Shown: piece by piece, positions 52,377 through 61,301 of the stretch
Layout of the letters: every line of letters begins with the position of its first letter
Position numbering within the stretch: the first letter of the stretch is position 1
Assembly: GCF_018449695.1 (NCBI RefSeq)
Contig: NZ_JAAVUY010000010.1
Coordinates: 248,001-312,000, forward strand
From: Bradyrhizobium sp. dw_411
GTDB lineage: Bacteria > Pseudomonadota > Alphaproteobacteria > Rhizobiales > Xanthobacteraceae
Direction: 5' to 3'
Length of the DNA stretch: 64,000 nucleotides
Notes under the pieces: generated by a model
Databases searched by the model: none
What the model saw: the letters and a program-made list of their open reading frames with translations, nothing else
Told to the model about the DNA's origin: nothing
Made by a program: the position numbers and the translations under genes

Positions 52377-54155
52377 ATGCAGCCGGTCAAACATAATCCC
52401 ATTGCAAATTCAGCCGACCAGCCGGGATTGCTCGCGCCTGACACCTCGGGAATGAATTTCTACCAGGCCGATCCCGCGCTGAAAGATTTGCTACGCATCC
52501 ATCTGCCGGATGCGCTGTTTCGCCATATAGAGCCGCATCTCGACCGGCTCGGCGCGCTGGCCGGCGGTCATCTCGATGAATGCGCGCGGCTCGCCGACCG
52601 GCATGTGCCGGTGCTGCATCAGCGCGACCGTTTCGGCCGCGACGCGCAATGGATCGAATATCATCCGGCCTACCGCGAGCTGGAACGCCACGCGTTCGGC
52701 GAGTTCGGCATTCACGCGATGTCGCTGCGCAAGGGCATCATGGGCTGGCCGGATAAATATCCCGTGGTGGCCAAGCACGCCTTTACGTTCTTGTTCAATC
52801 AGGCCGAGTTCGGGCTGGGATGCCCGATCAATGTCACGGACGGATGTGCCAAGCTGCTGGCGAATTTCGGCGATGAAGCCTTGAAGGCCAGATACCTCGA
52901 CGGCCTTACCCAGACCGATATGACAAAACTGACCCAGGGTGGCCAGTTCATGACCGAGAAGGAAGGCGGCTCCGACGTCGGCAAGCTGACGACGACGGCG
53001 ATGCCGGAAGGCGATCACTGGCGCCTGTCGGGCGAAAAGTGGTTCTGCTCCAATGCCGACGCCGAAGTCGTGATGCTGCTGGCGCGGCCACAAGGCGCGG
53101 TCGGCGGCACGCGCGGCGTCGGATTGTTTCTGATGCCGCGCAGGCTCGATGACGGCTCGCCCAATCACTACCGGATCGTCAGGCTGAAGGACAAGCTCGG
53201 CACCCGCTCGATGGCATCGGGCGAGATCAAGCTGGAAGGCGCGATTGCCTATGCTGTTGGAAAGCTCGACCGCGGCTTCGTGCAGATGGCCGAGATGGTC
53301 AACTCGTCGCGGCTTTCCAACGGCGTCAAATCGACCGCGCTGATGCGGCGCGCGCATCATGATGCGATGACGGTCGCGCAGAATCGCGTGGTGTTCGGCA
53401 GCCGGATTCTCGATCTGCCGCTGGCGCGCCGCCAGTTGATGAAGATCATGCTGGCGACCGAGCAGGCGCTGTCGATGAGCTTTCTCACTGCGGACGCGCT
53501 CGACCGCGCCGAAGCGGGTAGCCAGGACGCCGCGACGTTGCTGCGCATATTGACGCCGACGCTGAAATATCGCGCCACGCGCGATGCGCGCAAGGTCTGC
53601 GGCGATGCGCTGGAGATGCGCGGTGGCATCGGCTATATCGAGGAATTCGCCACCGCGCGGCTGTTGCGCGACGCCCATCTCGGTTCGATCTGGGAAGGCA
53701 CCGGCAATATCGTCGCACTCGATGCCTTGAAGCGCGCGGTCGGCCGTCATGGCGCCGATGCGGCCTTGGCCGCCGATCTTCATGCAAGGCTCGATGACAG
53801 CACCAGCGTGCCGCAGGCCTGGCGCGATCGCCTGCGCGGGTTGACCGATCGCGCGGTGGGTTTCGCGCGCGAAGTCGCAGGGCGTAGCGAGCACGAAGCC
53901 GAAGCGCGGCGTGCTACAAGCTTGCTCTATCATGTCGCCAGCGCCGTCGCGCTGGCCTGGGAAGCCGGGCGCATCCATGAGATGCGCGGCGATGCCCGCC
54001 GGCTGTTGCTGTCGCGCATGGTGATCGATCACCGTGTTGAGGTGGGCGATCCGTTCCGGTTAACGGACAATGCACAGCAGCGCGCGATGACCGAGCATCT
54101 GCTCGGCGAGCGCGCGGTTGGGATGGTTGAAGTTGGCGAGTTGGTCGTGGCGTGA
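52377..54155 (+). CDS. AidB-type acyl-CoA dehydrogenase
   Basis: A 592-aa member of the long acyl-CoA dehydrogenase class close to AidB. N-terminal NFYQADPALKDLLRI; middle domain with TQGGQFMTEKEGGSDV and WRLSGEKWFCSNADAE (flavin contacts); C-terminal RMxGGIGYIEEFATARLLRD then GSIWEGTGNI, where the family Glu sits. A C-terminal about 150-residue extension is present, as in AidB. AidB-like proteins bind FAD and, in E. coli, DNA; others oxidise branched acyl-CoAs. The ATG at 52377 with AAGAG before it was preferred over the longer open frame. Confidence 0.87.
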   Translation: MQPVKHNPIANSADQPGLLAPDTSGMNFYQADPALKDLLRIHLPDALFRHIEPHLDRLGALAGGHLDECARLADRHVPVLHQRDRFGRDAQWIEYHPAYRELERHAFGEFGIHAMSLRKGIMGWPDKYPVVAKHAFTFLFNQAEFGLGCPINVTDGCAKLLANFGDEALKARYLDGLTQTDMTKLTQGGQFMTEKEGGSDVGKLTTTAMPEGDHWRLSGEKWFCSNADAEVVMLLARPQGAVGGTRGVGLFLMPRRLDDGSPNHYRIVRLKDKLGTRSMASGEIKLEGAIAYAVGKLDRGFVQMAEMVNSSRLSNGVKSTALMRRAHHDAMTVAQNRVVFGSRILDLPLARRQLMKIMLATEQALSMSFLTADALDRAEAGSQDAATLLRILTPTLKYRATRDARKVCGDALEMRGGIGYIEEFATARLLRDAHLGSIWEGTGNIVALDALKRAVGRHGADAALAADLHARLDDSTSVPQAWRDRLRGLTDRAVGFAREVAGRSEHEAEARRATSLLYHVASAVALAWEAGRIHEMRGDARRLLLSRMVIDHRVEVGDPFRLTDNAQQRAMTEHLLGERAVGMVEVGELVVA

Positions 54156-54177
54156 GCTTGACGGTGTTGTTCCCTGT

Positions 54178-54270
54178 CGTCATGCGCGGGCTTGACCCGC
54201 GCATCCATCCATCTTCATAAAAAGCTCTTCTCAAGAATGATGGATTGCCGGGTCAAGCCCGGCAATGACG
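54178..54270. repeat. REP-like hairpin repeat R5 between convergent genes
   Basis: Two similar halves, cgtcatgcgcgggcttgacc and a mirrored ggtcaagcccggcaatgacg, form one long imperfect stem. It lies between the AidB-type and amidase genes and may end both transcripts. Confidence 0.85.
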
Positions 54271-54275
54271 GTCGG

Positions 54276-55748
54276 TTAATCGTCAAACTCCGGCGGCGGA
54301 ACAAAGCCGCCGAATTCGCGCTCGATCAGTTCGGCGAGTTTCAACGGCGTGCGATCTTCCCACATCGGCCCGACAATCTGGACGCCGATCGGCAGCCCGT
54401 CCGGGGACAGGCCGATCGGGATCGCGGTCGCCGGCAGGCCTGGCAGGGAGGCAATCCCCGGCCATGCCAGTTGATCGGGATAGGCGTAATCCTTGCCGTC
54501 GATCTCGATGCGGCGCGCTTCCTGTTCCGGCGAATGATCGTGCGGATAGGCCGGTGTCGGCAATACCGGACAGATCACCGCGTCGAAGCTTCCGAATAAT
54601 TTGCGCCACTGCGATTTCAAAATCGCGCGGCCGCGATCGGCCAGTATCCAGTCGCGATGGCTGAGCACGACACCGCGCAGGCGTTCCGCCGCCAGACTCA
54701 TGTCCTCGGCCGACAGTTGCGACGCGTCAGCGCTCGCGCCGGCAAGGATATCCGGCGGGAACGTCGAGGCAAGCAGCGACAACAGGATGCGCATGTAAAG
54801 CCGCGATGTGACAGTGAAGTCCGGCAATAGCGCGCTCTCGCGTTGCACTTTGACGCCGGTCTTGCCGAGATTCGCGGCGAGTGTGTCGATCGCTGCGCGC
54901 ACCGCCGCATTGGTCGGCATCACCGGGTGGCTATCGATCAGCAGCACGCGAAAATTCTTCAACGCGCTATGACGCGGCGGCGGGAGCGCCAGAGTGTAGG
55001 CGGTACCGGAATCGAGCGGGTCCGGTCCCGCGATCACATCAAGCAGCAGCGCAAGGTCGGCGGCCGAGCGCGCCATCGGCCCAATCACCGCAAGGTCGCG
55101 ATCGGACGGCAGCGGCGGAAATGGCGGCGGCAGGTGGCCGCGAGAGGGCACCAGCGCGAAGGTTGGCTTATGCGCATAGATGCCGCAGTGGAACGCCGGC
55201 ACGCGCAACGAGCCGCCAAGATCAGAGCCGAGCGACAATGCGCCATACCCTGCCGCAAGCGCGGCCGACGATCCGCCGGAGGAGCCTCCGGGCGTGCGGC
55301 CGAGATTGTAGGGATTGTTGGTGATGCCGTAGATATCGTTATAGCTCTGCCAATCGCCGAGCCCGACCGGCACGTTGGTCTTGCCGAGCAGCACAGCGCC
55401 CGCGGCTTTGATGCGCGAAATCGCCAGCGCGTCTTCCGGCGGCACGAAATCTTTCTGTTCCGTAAAGCCCCAGGTCGTAGGCAGCCCCGCGACATTGTAG
55501 GATTCCTTCACCGTCATCGGAATGCCGAGCAGCGGTCTTGTTTCGCCGCGCGCCAATGCGGCATCGGCGGCGCGAGCCGCCTCCAGGCCGCGATCGAAAT
55601 CGCGCACGCAAACCGCATTGATCTTGCCGTCGTGTCGTTCGATACGATCGATCGTATGCTGCGCCAGTTCCACCGCCGAAACCTTTTTCGCGGCAAGCGC
55701 GGCGGATAGTTCCACGGCGCTCTTGAAACTCCATTGTGATGCGACCAA
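54276..55748 (-). CDS. Amidase-signature hydrolase
   Basis: A 490-aa amidase. Lys81 (PMTVKES), cis-Ser156 (RTPGGSSGGSSAA) and nucleophile Ser180 (LGSDLGGSLR) give the complete triad. C-terminal part with FDAVICPVLPTPAYPHDH and GIASLPGLPATAIPIG is as in the family. The start is TTG, with GGGAG seven bases before it; no ATG fits the N-terminus. It stands alone between an AidB-type gene (convergent) and mbfA. Substrate unknown; it is only a distant paralogue of the AtzE-like amidase at 35157. Confidence 0.9.
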   Translation of the reverse strand: MVASQWSFKSAVELSAALAAKKVSAVELAQHTIDRIERHDGKINAVCVRDFDRGLEAARAADAALARGETRPLLGIPMTVKESYNVAGLPTTWGFTEQKDFVPPEDALAISRIKAAGAVLLGKTNVPVGLGDWQSYNDIYGITNNPYNLGRTPGGSSGGSSAALAAGYGALSLGSDLGGSLRVPAFHCGIYAHKPTFALVPSRGHLPPPFPPLPSDRDLAVIGPMARSAADLALLLDVIAGPDPLDSGTAYTLALPPPRHSALKNFRVLLIDSHPVMPTNAAVRAAIDTLAANLGKTGVKVQRESALLPDFTVTSRLYMRILLSLLASTFPPDILAGASADASQLSAEDMSLAAERLRGVVLSHRDWILADRGRAILKSQWRKLFGSFDAVICPVLPTPAYPHDHSPEQEARRIEIDGKDYAYPDQLAWPGIASLPGLPATAIPIGLSPDGLPIGVQIVGPMWEDRTPLKLAELIEREFGGFVPPPEFDD

Positions 55749-55902
55749 GACGTGCTCCCGATTTTTTATGTTATGCGGATGATGCGCAGTTTGCGCGCGC
55801 CCGCAAGCGTCGCGCGCGATGCATCAACGCATCGTGTGAACCCGCGCGTCACATTTCCGCAGTTTATCCGGTTTTTGCGCCTGATCGGTATTGCGCGGGA
55901 AG

Positions 55903-56874
55903 CTACGCAGCCCCAATGAGAATGCCGACCGCGAGCACGATGACGCCGCCCAGCACGACCTGAAACACCGCCTGCAGGAATGGCGTGTCCATGTATCGCG
56001 CGCGAATATAGGCAATGGCCCACAATTCAAAGAACACCACGACACCGGCGATGGCGGTCGCGATCCAGAAGGCGTTGGCCCATGAATCCGGAACCAGATA
56101 GGCCATGGTGTGACCAAGTCCGCCAATCGCTGTCATCACGCCGCTGGCGGCGCCGCGCAACCAGGGTGAACCGCGGCCGGTCAACGATCCGTCGTCGGAC
56201 AGCGCCTCGGCGAATCCCATGCTGATACCGGCGCCGATCGAGGCGGCGAGGCCGACCAGAAACGTCTGCCAGTTCTGATGGGTCGCAAAGGCCGCAGCGA
56301 ACAATGGCGCCAGTGTCGAGACCGATCCGTCCATCAATCCGGCCAGTCCCGGCTGGACATATTGCAGAACAAAAATCCGCCGGCGGGTTTTGTCTTCCTC
56401 GGCGCGCACGTCGGGCGACAAAATCTTGTCGGTCAGCTTGGCCGCAATCGTCTCATGGCCTTTTTCGGCCTCGGCGAGATCGCCGAGCAGCCGGCGGACG
56501 CCGACATCTTCGGCTTGCTCGGCGGCCTTGATGTAGAATCGCTCGGCTTCGAACTCCATCGTCCCGACTTCCTTGCGGATGGTGTCGAGCGACAGATTCT
56601 TGGTCAGCCAGATCGGTCGGCGGCGCAAAAATCCCCGGACATTGTCGCGGCGGATCGGCGGCAGATGTTTGCCGAAACGCTGCTCGTATAATTCCAGCAG
56701 CCGGTGGCGATGGCCTCTTTCTTCCTCGGCCATCTCTTCGAATATCCTGGCTGACTCCGGGTACCGCTCCGCGAGATCTTCTGCGAAACTCATGTAGATG
56801 CGGCTGTCTTCCTCCTCCGAGGAGATCGCAACCGCGAGCACTTCGCGCTCGGTCAAATCAGCGAAATTCTTCAC
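55903..56874 (-). CDS. mbfA: MbfA: rubrerythrin-VIT1 membrane-bound ferritin
   Basis: A fusion of an N-terminal ferritin-like (rubrerythrin) domain (about 1-160) and a C-terminal VIT1/CCC1-type membrane domain. Counting from a GTG at 56883, diiron ligands are Glu24/25, Glu55, His58, Glu112/114, Glu140 and His143; helices run from about 185 to 326, with the VIT1-like GISMGFAEALSDDG. In Bradyrhizobium japonicum and Agrobacterium, MbfA exports iron to avoid overload and is repressed by Irr. I prefer the GTG at 56874 (MKNFADLTERE), since AAGG lies nine bases before it; the GTG at 56883 leaves no room for a ribosome site. A large palindrome is just upstream. Confidence 0.9.
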   Translation of the reverse strand: MKNFADLTEREVLAVAISSEEEDSRIYMSFAEDLAERYPESARIFEEMAEEERGHRHRLLELYEQRFGKHLPPIRRDNVRGFLRRRPIWLTKNLSLDTIRKEVGTMEFEAERFYIKAAEQAEDVGVRRLLGDLAEAEKGHETIAAKLTDKILSPDVRAEEDKTRRRIFVLQYVQPGLAGLMDGSVSTLAPLFAAAFATHQNWQTFLVGLAASIGAGISMGFAEALSDDGSLTGRGSPWLRGAASGVMTAIGGLGHTMAYLVPDSWANAFWIATAIAGVVVFFELWAIAYIRARYMDTPFLQAVFQVVLGGVIVLAVGILIGAA

Positions 56875-56884
56875 GTCAGGCACC

Positions 56885-56923
56885 CTTATATACAGTTTAG
56901 AATCATTCTAAATTGTATATAAG
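56885..56923. promoter_or_regulatory. ICE-like palindrome, putative Irr operator of mbfA
   Basis: A 39-base palindrome: 18 of 19 base pairs match around a central C at 56904. The core TTTAGAATCATTCTAAA matches the iron control element bound by Irr in rhizobia, and the flanks cttatatac / gtatataag extend it. It overlaps the mbfA promoter and leader and ends 10 bases before the preferred start, so binding would block transcription. Confidence 0.85.
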
Positions 56924-56945
56924 CGGCCGTCGTGCGCACGTCAAA

Positions 56946-58109
56946 TCATTCAGCGGCCCGCGCCGCGCGCAGAAAATCCAGCAACAGCCGATTTACTTCA
57001 GCGGGTTGCTCCTGCTGCACCCAATGGCCGGCGCCATCGACCAGATGACAGCCGAGCATGCGCGTACAGACGGTGGACTGCATGGTCTCGAACACGCCGG
57101 GGCGCTGGTAAGTGCCCCAGTCCTGCTTGCCCGAGATGAAACAAGAGGGCACGTCGATGCTGCGGCCAGAAAAGGTTTCGAGTTCGGCGGTGAACGCGCC
57201 CGAGGTGCCGCAGCGATACCATTGCAACCCGCCCTGGAATCCAGTGCGTTCATATTCGGCGCTGTAGAACGCGAGTTCGCGTTCGGGCAGCCATGTATTG
57301 GCGGCGATGACTTCCGCCGACGGCATTTCCGCAGCCACGGTCTCGGCCATGTTGCGCGCCAGGTCCATCACATAATAGGTCGGGAGCTTTGCCAGTTCGG
57401 TCGCGGTCCAGCCCTGCAGCGGATAAGGCTTGTTGGCTTTCCAGTCGGCGCTCTTGTGATGATAGTAGGCGCGCAGGAAATCATGTACGCCTTGCGGCGC
57501 GCGGTGCATATCCGCATCGGCCTCGCGGGTCGAGTAGTACCATTGATAATGCTTGCGGGGCCGCGGCAGTGCCGCGAGGTCGCGATGCACGGGATCTTCC
57601 GGCTTCGGCTTTGAAGACTTGTCGGCGGTACTTAACGGAATCGGTGGTGGCCCGGCGAACGGGGCGCTCATCAGCACGACCGATCGAAACACATCGGGAC
57701 GCGCCAGCGCGCACCACGCGGCGACCGAACTGCCGAAATCATGCCCGACCACGGCGGCAACGCTGCGATAGCCGAAGGCTGAGACAAGACCGAGCGCGTC
57801 GCGCACCAGATTGAGCAGCCGGAACGAATGGAGATCGCCGTCGTAATTTCCGTCCCAGCCGGTGGTGCGGCCGTAGCCGCGCTGATCCGGGGCGATCACG
57901 TGATAGCCGGCCTCCGCCAGCGCAGGCATCACCTTGCGCCAGCTGAAGCTCAGTTCGGGAAAGCCGTGCAGCAGCAGCACGCAAGGCCGTTCACTGGTTT
58001 CGAACCCGGCTTCCAGCACATGCATGCGCAGGCCGTTGATGCCGTCGACGAAGCGGGAGCGGATGCCGGGAGGCAGCGGGATGTCGGGGAGGGCAATTTT
58101 CTCGTTCAC
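56946..58109 (-). CDS. Epoxide-hydrolase-like alpha/beta hydrolase
   Basis: A 387-aa hydrolase. Oxyanion motif LLHGFPELSFSW, nucleophile Asp in VGHDFGSSVA, cap domain with YYSTREADAD, and terminal His in DGAGHWVQQEQP, as in soluble epoxide hydrolases. The start was set at a GTG at 58109 (MNEKIALPD), preceded by GAGGAG. An ATG at 58160 is in frame, but it lies inside a palindromic repeat, so extra residues there would be repeat-encoded. Substrate unknown. Confidence 0.85.
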   Translation of the reverse strand: MNEKIALPDIPLPPGIRSRFVDGINGLRMHVLEAGFETSERPCVLLLHGFPELSFSWRKVMPALAEAGYHVIAPDQRGYGRTTGWDGNYDGDLHSFRLLNLVRDALGLVSAFGYRSVAAVVGHDFGSSVAAWCALARPDVFRSVVLMSAPFAGPPPIPLSTADKSSKPKPEDPVHRDLAALPRPRKHYQWYYSTREADADMHRAPQGVHDFLRAYYHHKSADWKANKPYPLQGWTATELAKLPTYYVMDLARNMAETVAAEMPSAEVIAANTWLPERELAFYSAEYERTGFQGGLQWYRCGTSGAFTAELETFSGRSIDVPSCFISGKQDWGTYQRPGVFETMQSTVCTRMLGCHLVDGAGHWVQQEQPAEVNRLLLDFLRAARAAE

Positions 58110-58120
58110 AGGCTGGGTCT

Positions 58121-58219
58121 CCTCATGGTGAGGAGGCGCGCAAGCGCCGTCTCGAACCATGAAGCTACGTATCGCTCATCCTTCGAGACGCGCGCAAGGG
58201 CGCGCTCCTCAGGATGAGG
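58121..58219. repeat. REP-like repeat R6
   Basis: cctcatggtgaggaggcgcg and gcgctcctcaggatgagg are inverted near copies, with inner gtctcgaaccatg / cttcgagac. It lies between the thiolase and epoxide-hydrolase-like genes. Confidence 0.85.
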
Positions 58220-58230
58220 TATGCGCAACC

Positions 58231-59403
58231 TTACAGCCGCTCCACGATCGTCACATTGGCCATGCCGCCGCCTTCGCACATGGTCTGCAGGCCGTAGCGC
58301 TTGTTGCGCTGCTTCAGCGCGTTGATCAGCGTGGTCATCAGCTTGGTGCCGGAGCCGCCGAGGGGATGGCCAAGCGCGATCGCGCCGCCATTGACGTTGA
58401 GCTTTGCCGGGTCGGCGCCAGTGGTCTTCAGCCATGCAGTGGGCACCGAGGCAAAGGCTTCGTTGACTTCGAACAGGTCGATGTCGTCGATCGACATGCC
58501 GGCCTTCTTCAGCGCGCGCTCGGTGGCATGCAGCGGCGCGTCCAGCATGATCACGGGATCGCCGCCCATCATGGTCATGTGATGGACCCGCGCCATCGGC
58601 TTGATGCCGAGCGATTTCAAGCCCTTTTCGTTGACGACCATTACCCCGGAGGCGCCGTCGCAGATCTGGCTGGCGCTCGCGGCAGTGAGCTTGCCGTTCT
58701 CGGCGATCAGCTTGACGTTGCGGATGCCTTCAAGACTTGCATCGAAACGAATGCCTTCGTCGATCGCATGGGTATCGGTCGAACCATCGGCGCGGGTGAT
58801 CTGCAGCGGAATGATCTCGTCCTTGAACTTGCCGGCCTGGGTCGCTGCAATGGCGCGCTGGTGGCTCTCATAGGCGTAAGCGTCGAGTTCGTCTTTGGAG
58901 AGGCCGTATTTCTCGGCCATCATCTCCGCGCCGGTGAACTGGCTGAACTGGATATTGGGATAGCGCTTCTCGATGTTCGGGCTCTTGTAATGGCCAAAGC
59001 CGTTCTTGGCCGGTAGCGACGAGGCCAGGCCCATCGGTACCCGCGTCATCGCCTCGACACCGGCGGCGATCACGATATCCATGGTGCCCGACATCACCGC
59101 CTGTGCCGCAAAGTGCAGGGCCTGCTGCGACGAGCCGCATTGGCGGTCGATCGAGGTGCCGGGCACGCTCTCCGGCAGTTTCGAGGCCATGATGGCGTTG
59201 CGCGCGATGTTGTTGGACTGTTCGCCGGCCTGCATCACGCAGCCCATGATCACGTCTTCGATCAGGTCGGGGGCGGCACCCGAACGCTCTACCAGAGAGT
59301 CCAGCACGGCGGCGGCGAGATCCGCCGGATGCCAGCCGGCGAGCCGGCCTCCCTTGCGGCCCCCGGCGGTGCGGGCGGCAGCGACGATATAGGCCTCGGC
59401 CAT
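58231..59403 (-). CDS. Acetyl-CoA acyltransferase (thiolase)
   Basis: A 390-aa thiolase. Acylated Cys89 lies in DRQCGSSQQAL; catalytic His is in GGAIALGHPLGGSG (about 345); the second Cys is in TMCEGGGMANV (about 375). It cleaves 3-ketoacyl-CoA (degradative role favoured by neighbours) or condenses acetyl-CoA. It is divergent from a TetR gene, and an SDR plus two acyl-CoA dehydrogenases lie beyond it, so a fatty-acid or branched acyl catabolic pathway is likely. Confidence 0.93.
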   Translation of the reverse strand: MAEAYIVAAARTAGGRKGGRLAGWHPADLAAAVLDSLVERSGAAPDLIEDVIMGCVMQAGEQSNNIARNAIMASKLPESVPGTSIDRQCGSSQQALHFAAQAVMSGTMDIVIAAGVEAMTRVPMGLASSLPAKNGFGHYKSPNIEKRYPNIQFSQFTGAEMMAEKYGLSKDELDAYAYESHQRAIAATQAGKFKDEIIPLQITRADGSTDTHAIDEGIRFDASLEGIRNVKLIAENGKLTAASASQICDGASGVMVVNEKGLKSLGIKPMARVHHMTMMGGDPVIMLDAPLHATERALKKAGMSIDDIDLFEVNEAFASVPTAWLKTTGADPAKLNVNGGAIALGHPLGGSGTKLMTTLINALKQRNKRYGLQTMCEGGGMANVTIVERL

Positions 59404-59559
59404 GGGCGGTCTCCCTGATTGTTATGGGTCGGCTTGTTTGAAGTTGGCAGGATTTAAGTGGCGCGGGACGATTTAGTCAATCAATCAATTAACTCTTGAG
59501 TGCGGCGGTTTCCTCGGGTTATCTGCGGGTCTCTTCTCCGGCAGACGTTCAGGTTAGTT

Positions 59560-60237
59560 ATGGGATCACAATTGAATACCGGCATGCCGGCCAGGCTCGC
59601 GCCGACGAAAAGCACCACCGCCGAGAAATTACTCGTCGCGGCCAGCGAGTTGATGATCGAGCGCGCTGGCGTCGAGATTTCACTGAGCGACATTGCCCAG
59701 AAGTCCGGCGTTAACGCCGCGCTGGTGAAATATCATTTCGGCAACAAAGATGGCCTGTTGCTGGCGCTATTGGCGCGCGATGCCGCGACCGAAATGGCGC
59801 AGCTCGATTATCTCTGGGCGCAACCGATTACGCCGACCGCGAAACTGAAACTGCACATCGCGGGCATCATCCGCGCCTATCATCAGTTCCCCTATATGAA
59901 CCGGCTGATCCACTACCTCTTGCACGAGAGCAACGGGCCCGCCGCCGACGAAGTTTCCAAATTCTTTGTCGCGCCGCTTTTGGATTTTCATCGCCGGCTG
60001 CTGGCGGAAGGCATCAAGGCCGGCGAATTCCGCAAGGTCGATCCGGTGCTGTTCTACACCAGCCTAATCGGAGCCTGCGATCATCTGTTTTTCGGACGGC
60101 GAGCGATGTCGCGCGCGACCGGCGTCGGGCCGGTCACTGACGAAGTCTGCCGCCAATATATCCGGCACGTGGAAGCGCTGATTTGCGGCGGCCTGCTGAC
60201 GGCGAATACGGAGCAGAAGGCGGCGCCTTCGGGGTGA
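59560..60237 (+). CDS. TetR-family regulator
   Basis: A 225-aa TetR regulator. Helix-turn-helix SLSDIAQKSGVNAALVKYHFGNKDGLLLAL (about 40-70) is clear; the C-terminal ligand domain follows. The ATG at 59560 was chosen; MPARLAP eight codons on is an alternative. It is divergent from the thiolase gene; the 156-base gap holds tandem TCAA units (near 59477-59490) that could be part of an operator, but no clear palindrome was resolved. It likely responds to acyl-CoA. Confidence 0.85.
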   Translation: MGSQLNTGMPARLAPTKSTTAEKLLVAASELMIERAGVEISLSDIAQKSGVNAALVKYHFGNKDGLLLALLARDAATEMAQLDYLWAQPITPTAKLKLHIAGIIRAYHQFPYMNRLIHYLLHESNGPAADEVSKFFVAPLLDFHRRLLAEGIKAGEFRKVDPVLFYTSLIGACDHLFFGRRAMSRATGVGPVTDEVCRQYIRHVEALICGGLLTANTEQKAAPSG

Positions 60238-60312
60238 CGATCGCGGGGCTCCACGAATAACAAGAACACAAAGACAAAAGGTAGAGGAAACGCCCAGGGA
60301 AAGGTTTGAACC

Positions 60313-61071
60313 ATGCAGTTGAAGGATGTTGCCGTTCTCATCACCGGCGGCGGGTCCGGTCTTGGTGCTGCGACCGCCCGCGCGATGGCTGCCAAGGGCG
60401 CGAAGATTGCCGTGCTCGATCAGAGCAAGGAGAATGCCGAGAAGGTCGCCGCCGAAGTAACAGGCGTTGCCGTTGTGGCCGATGTCACCGACGAGGACGG
60501 CGTCAAGGCCGCGATCGCGAAGGCCGAGGCGGCGCATGGCATCGCGCGCGTGCTGATGAATTGCGCCGGGATTGGCGGTTCGCAGCGCATCGTCGGCAAG
60601 GACGGCGTCTATCCCCTGGCCAAGTTCGCCCGCATCATCAATGTCAACCTGATCGGTACTTTCAACGTGCTGCGGTTGTTTTCGGAACGTTTGCTGACCG
60701 AAGCCCCCATTGGCGAAGAGCGCGGCGTCATCATCAACACCGCGAGTGTCGCCGCCTATGAGGGCCAGATCGGGCAGATCGCCTATTCGGCCTCGAAGGG
60801 CGGCGTGGTCGGACTGACACTGCCGGCAGCGCGCGATCTCGCCCAGCACAAGATCCGGGTCAATACGATTGCGCCGGGTCTCTTTCTGACGCCGCTATTG
60901 ATGGGGCTGAGCGAAGAAGCGCGCACCAGTTTGGGCGCACAGGTGCCGCATCCAGCGCGGCTCGGCGATGCCAGTGAATACGGCAATCTCGCGGTTCACA
61001 TCGTGGAGAACGCGATGCTCAACGGCGAGACCATCCGGCTCGACGGCGCGATCCGCATGGCGCCAAGGTAG
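60313..61071 (+). CDS. SDR, 3-hydroxyacyl-CoA dehydrogenase type 2-like
   Basis: A 252-aa classical SDR. TGGGSGLG nucleotide motif (about 11-18), NCAG, then catalytic Ser in NTASVAAYEG, and YSASK at the active site. The insert segment with EERGVIINTASVAA and the C-terminal DGAIRMAPR fit the HSD17B10-like 3-hydroxyacyl-CoA dehydrogenases. It would supply the third step of beta-oxidation before the thiolase. It follows the TetR gene by 75 bases. Confidence 0.88.
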   Translation: MQLKDVAVLITGGGSGLGAATARAMAAKGAKIAVLDQSKENAEKVAAEVTGVAVVADVTDEDGVKAAIAKAEAAHGIARVLMNCAGIGGSQRIVGKDGVYPLAKFARIINVNLIGTFNVLRLFSERLLTEAPIGEERGVIINTASVAAYEGQIGQIAYSASKGGVVGLTLPAARDLAQHKIRVNTIAPGLFLTPLLMGLSEEARTSLGAQVPHPARLGDASEYGNLAVHIVENAMLNGETIRLDGAIRMAPR

Positions 61072-61080
61072 ATTTTTCTT

Positions 61081-61230
61081 TCCCCTCTCCCTTGTGGGAG
61101 AGGGTGGCTCGAATGAGCGCAGCGAATTCGAGACGGGTGAGGGGTTACGGTCTATCGATGGAAAGTAACCCCTCACCCAACCGAATCTACGGCTAACGCC
61201 GGTGCTGCCCTCTCCCACAAGGGGAGAGGG
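61081..61230. repeat. REP-like repeat R3, copy b
   Basis: Left arm cccctctcccttgtgggaga and right arm ctcccacaaggggagagggc match the arms of the element at 31832-32003, with a different centre that again contains gacgggtgaggggt and cccctcaccc. Intergenic between co-directional genes. Confidence 0.88.
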
Positions 61231-61301
61231 CACGGCAATTGACATCGGGTTCGCTGACGCGGGAGCGCGTCTACGCTGGCCGATAGACAAAGGCACCCGT
61301 C

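Noticed and set aside
58110..58160. ATG start at 58160 for the epoxide-hydrolase-like gene
   Set aside because: It lies in palindromic repeat R6; a GTG at 58109 with a good ribosome site gives the family N-terminus.
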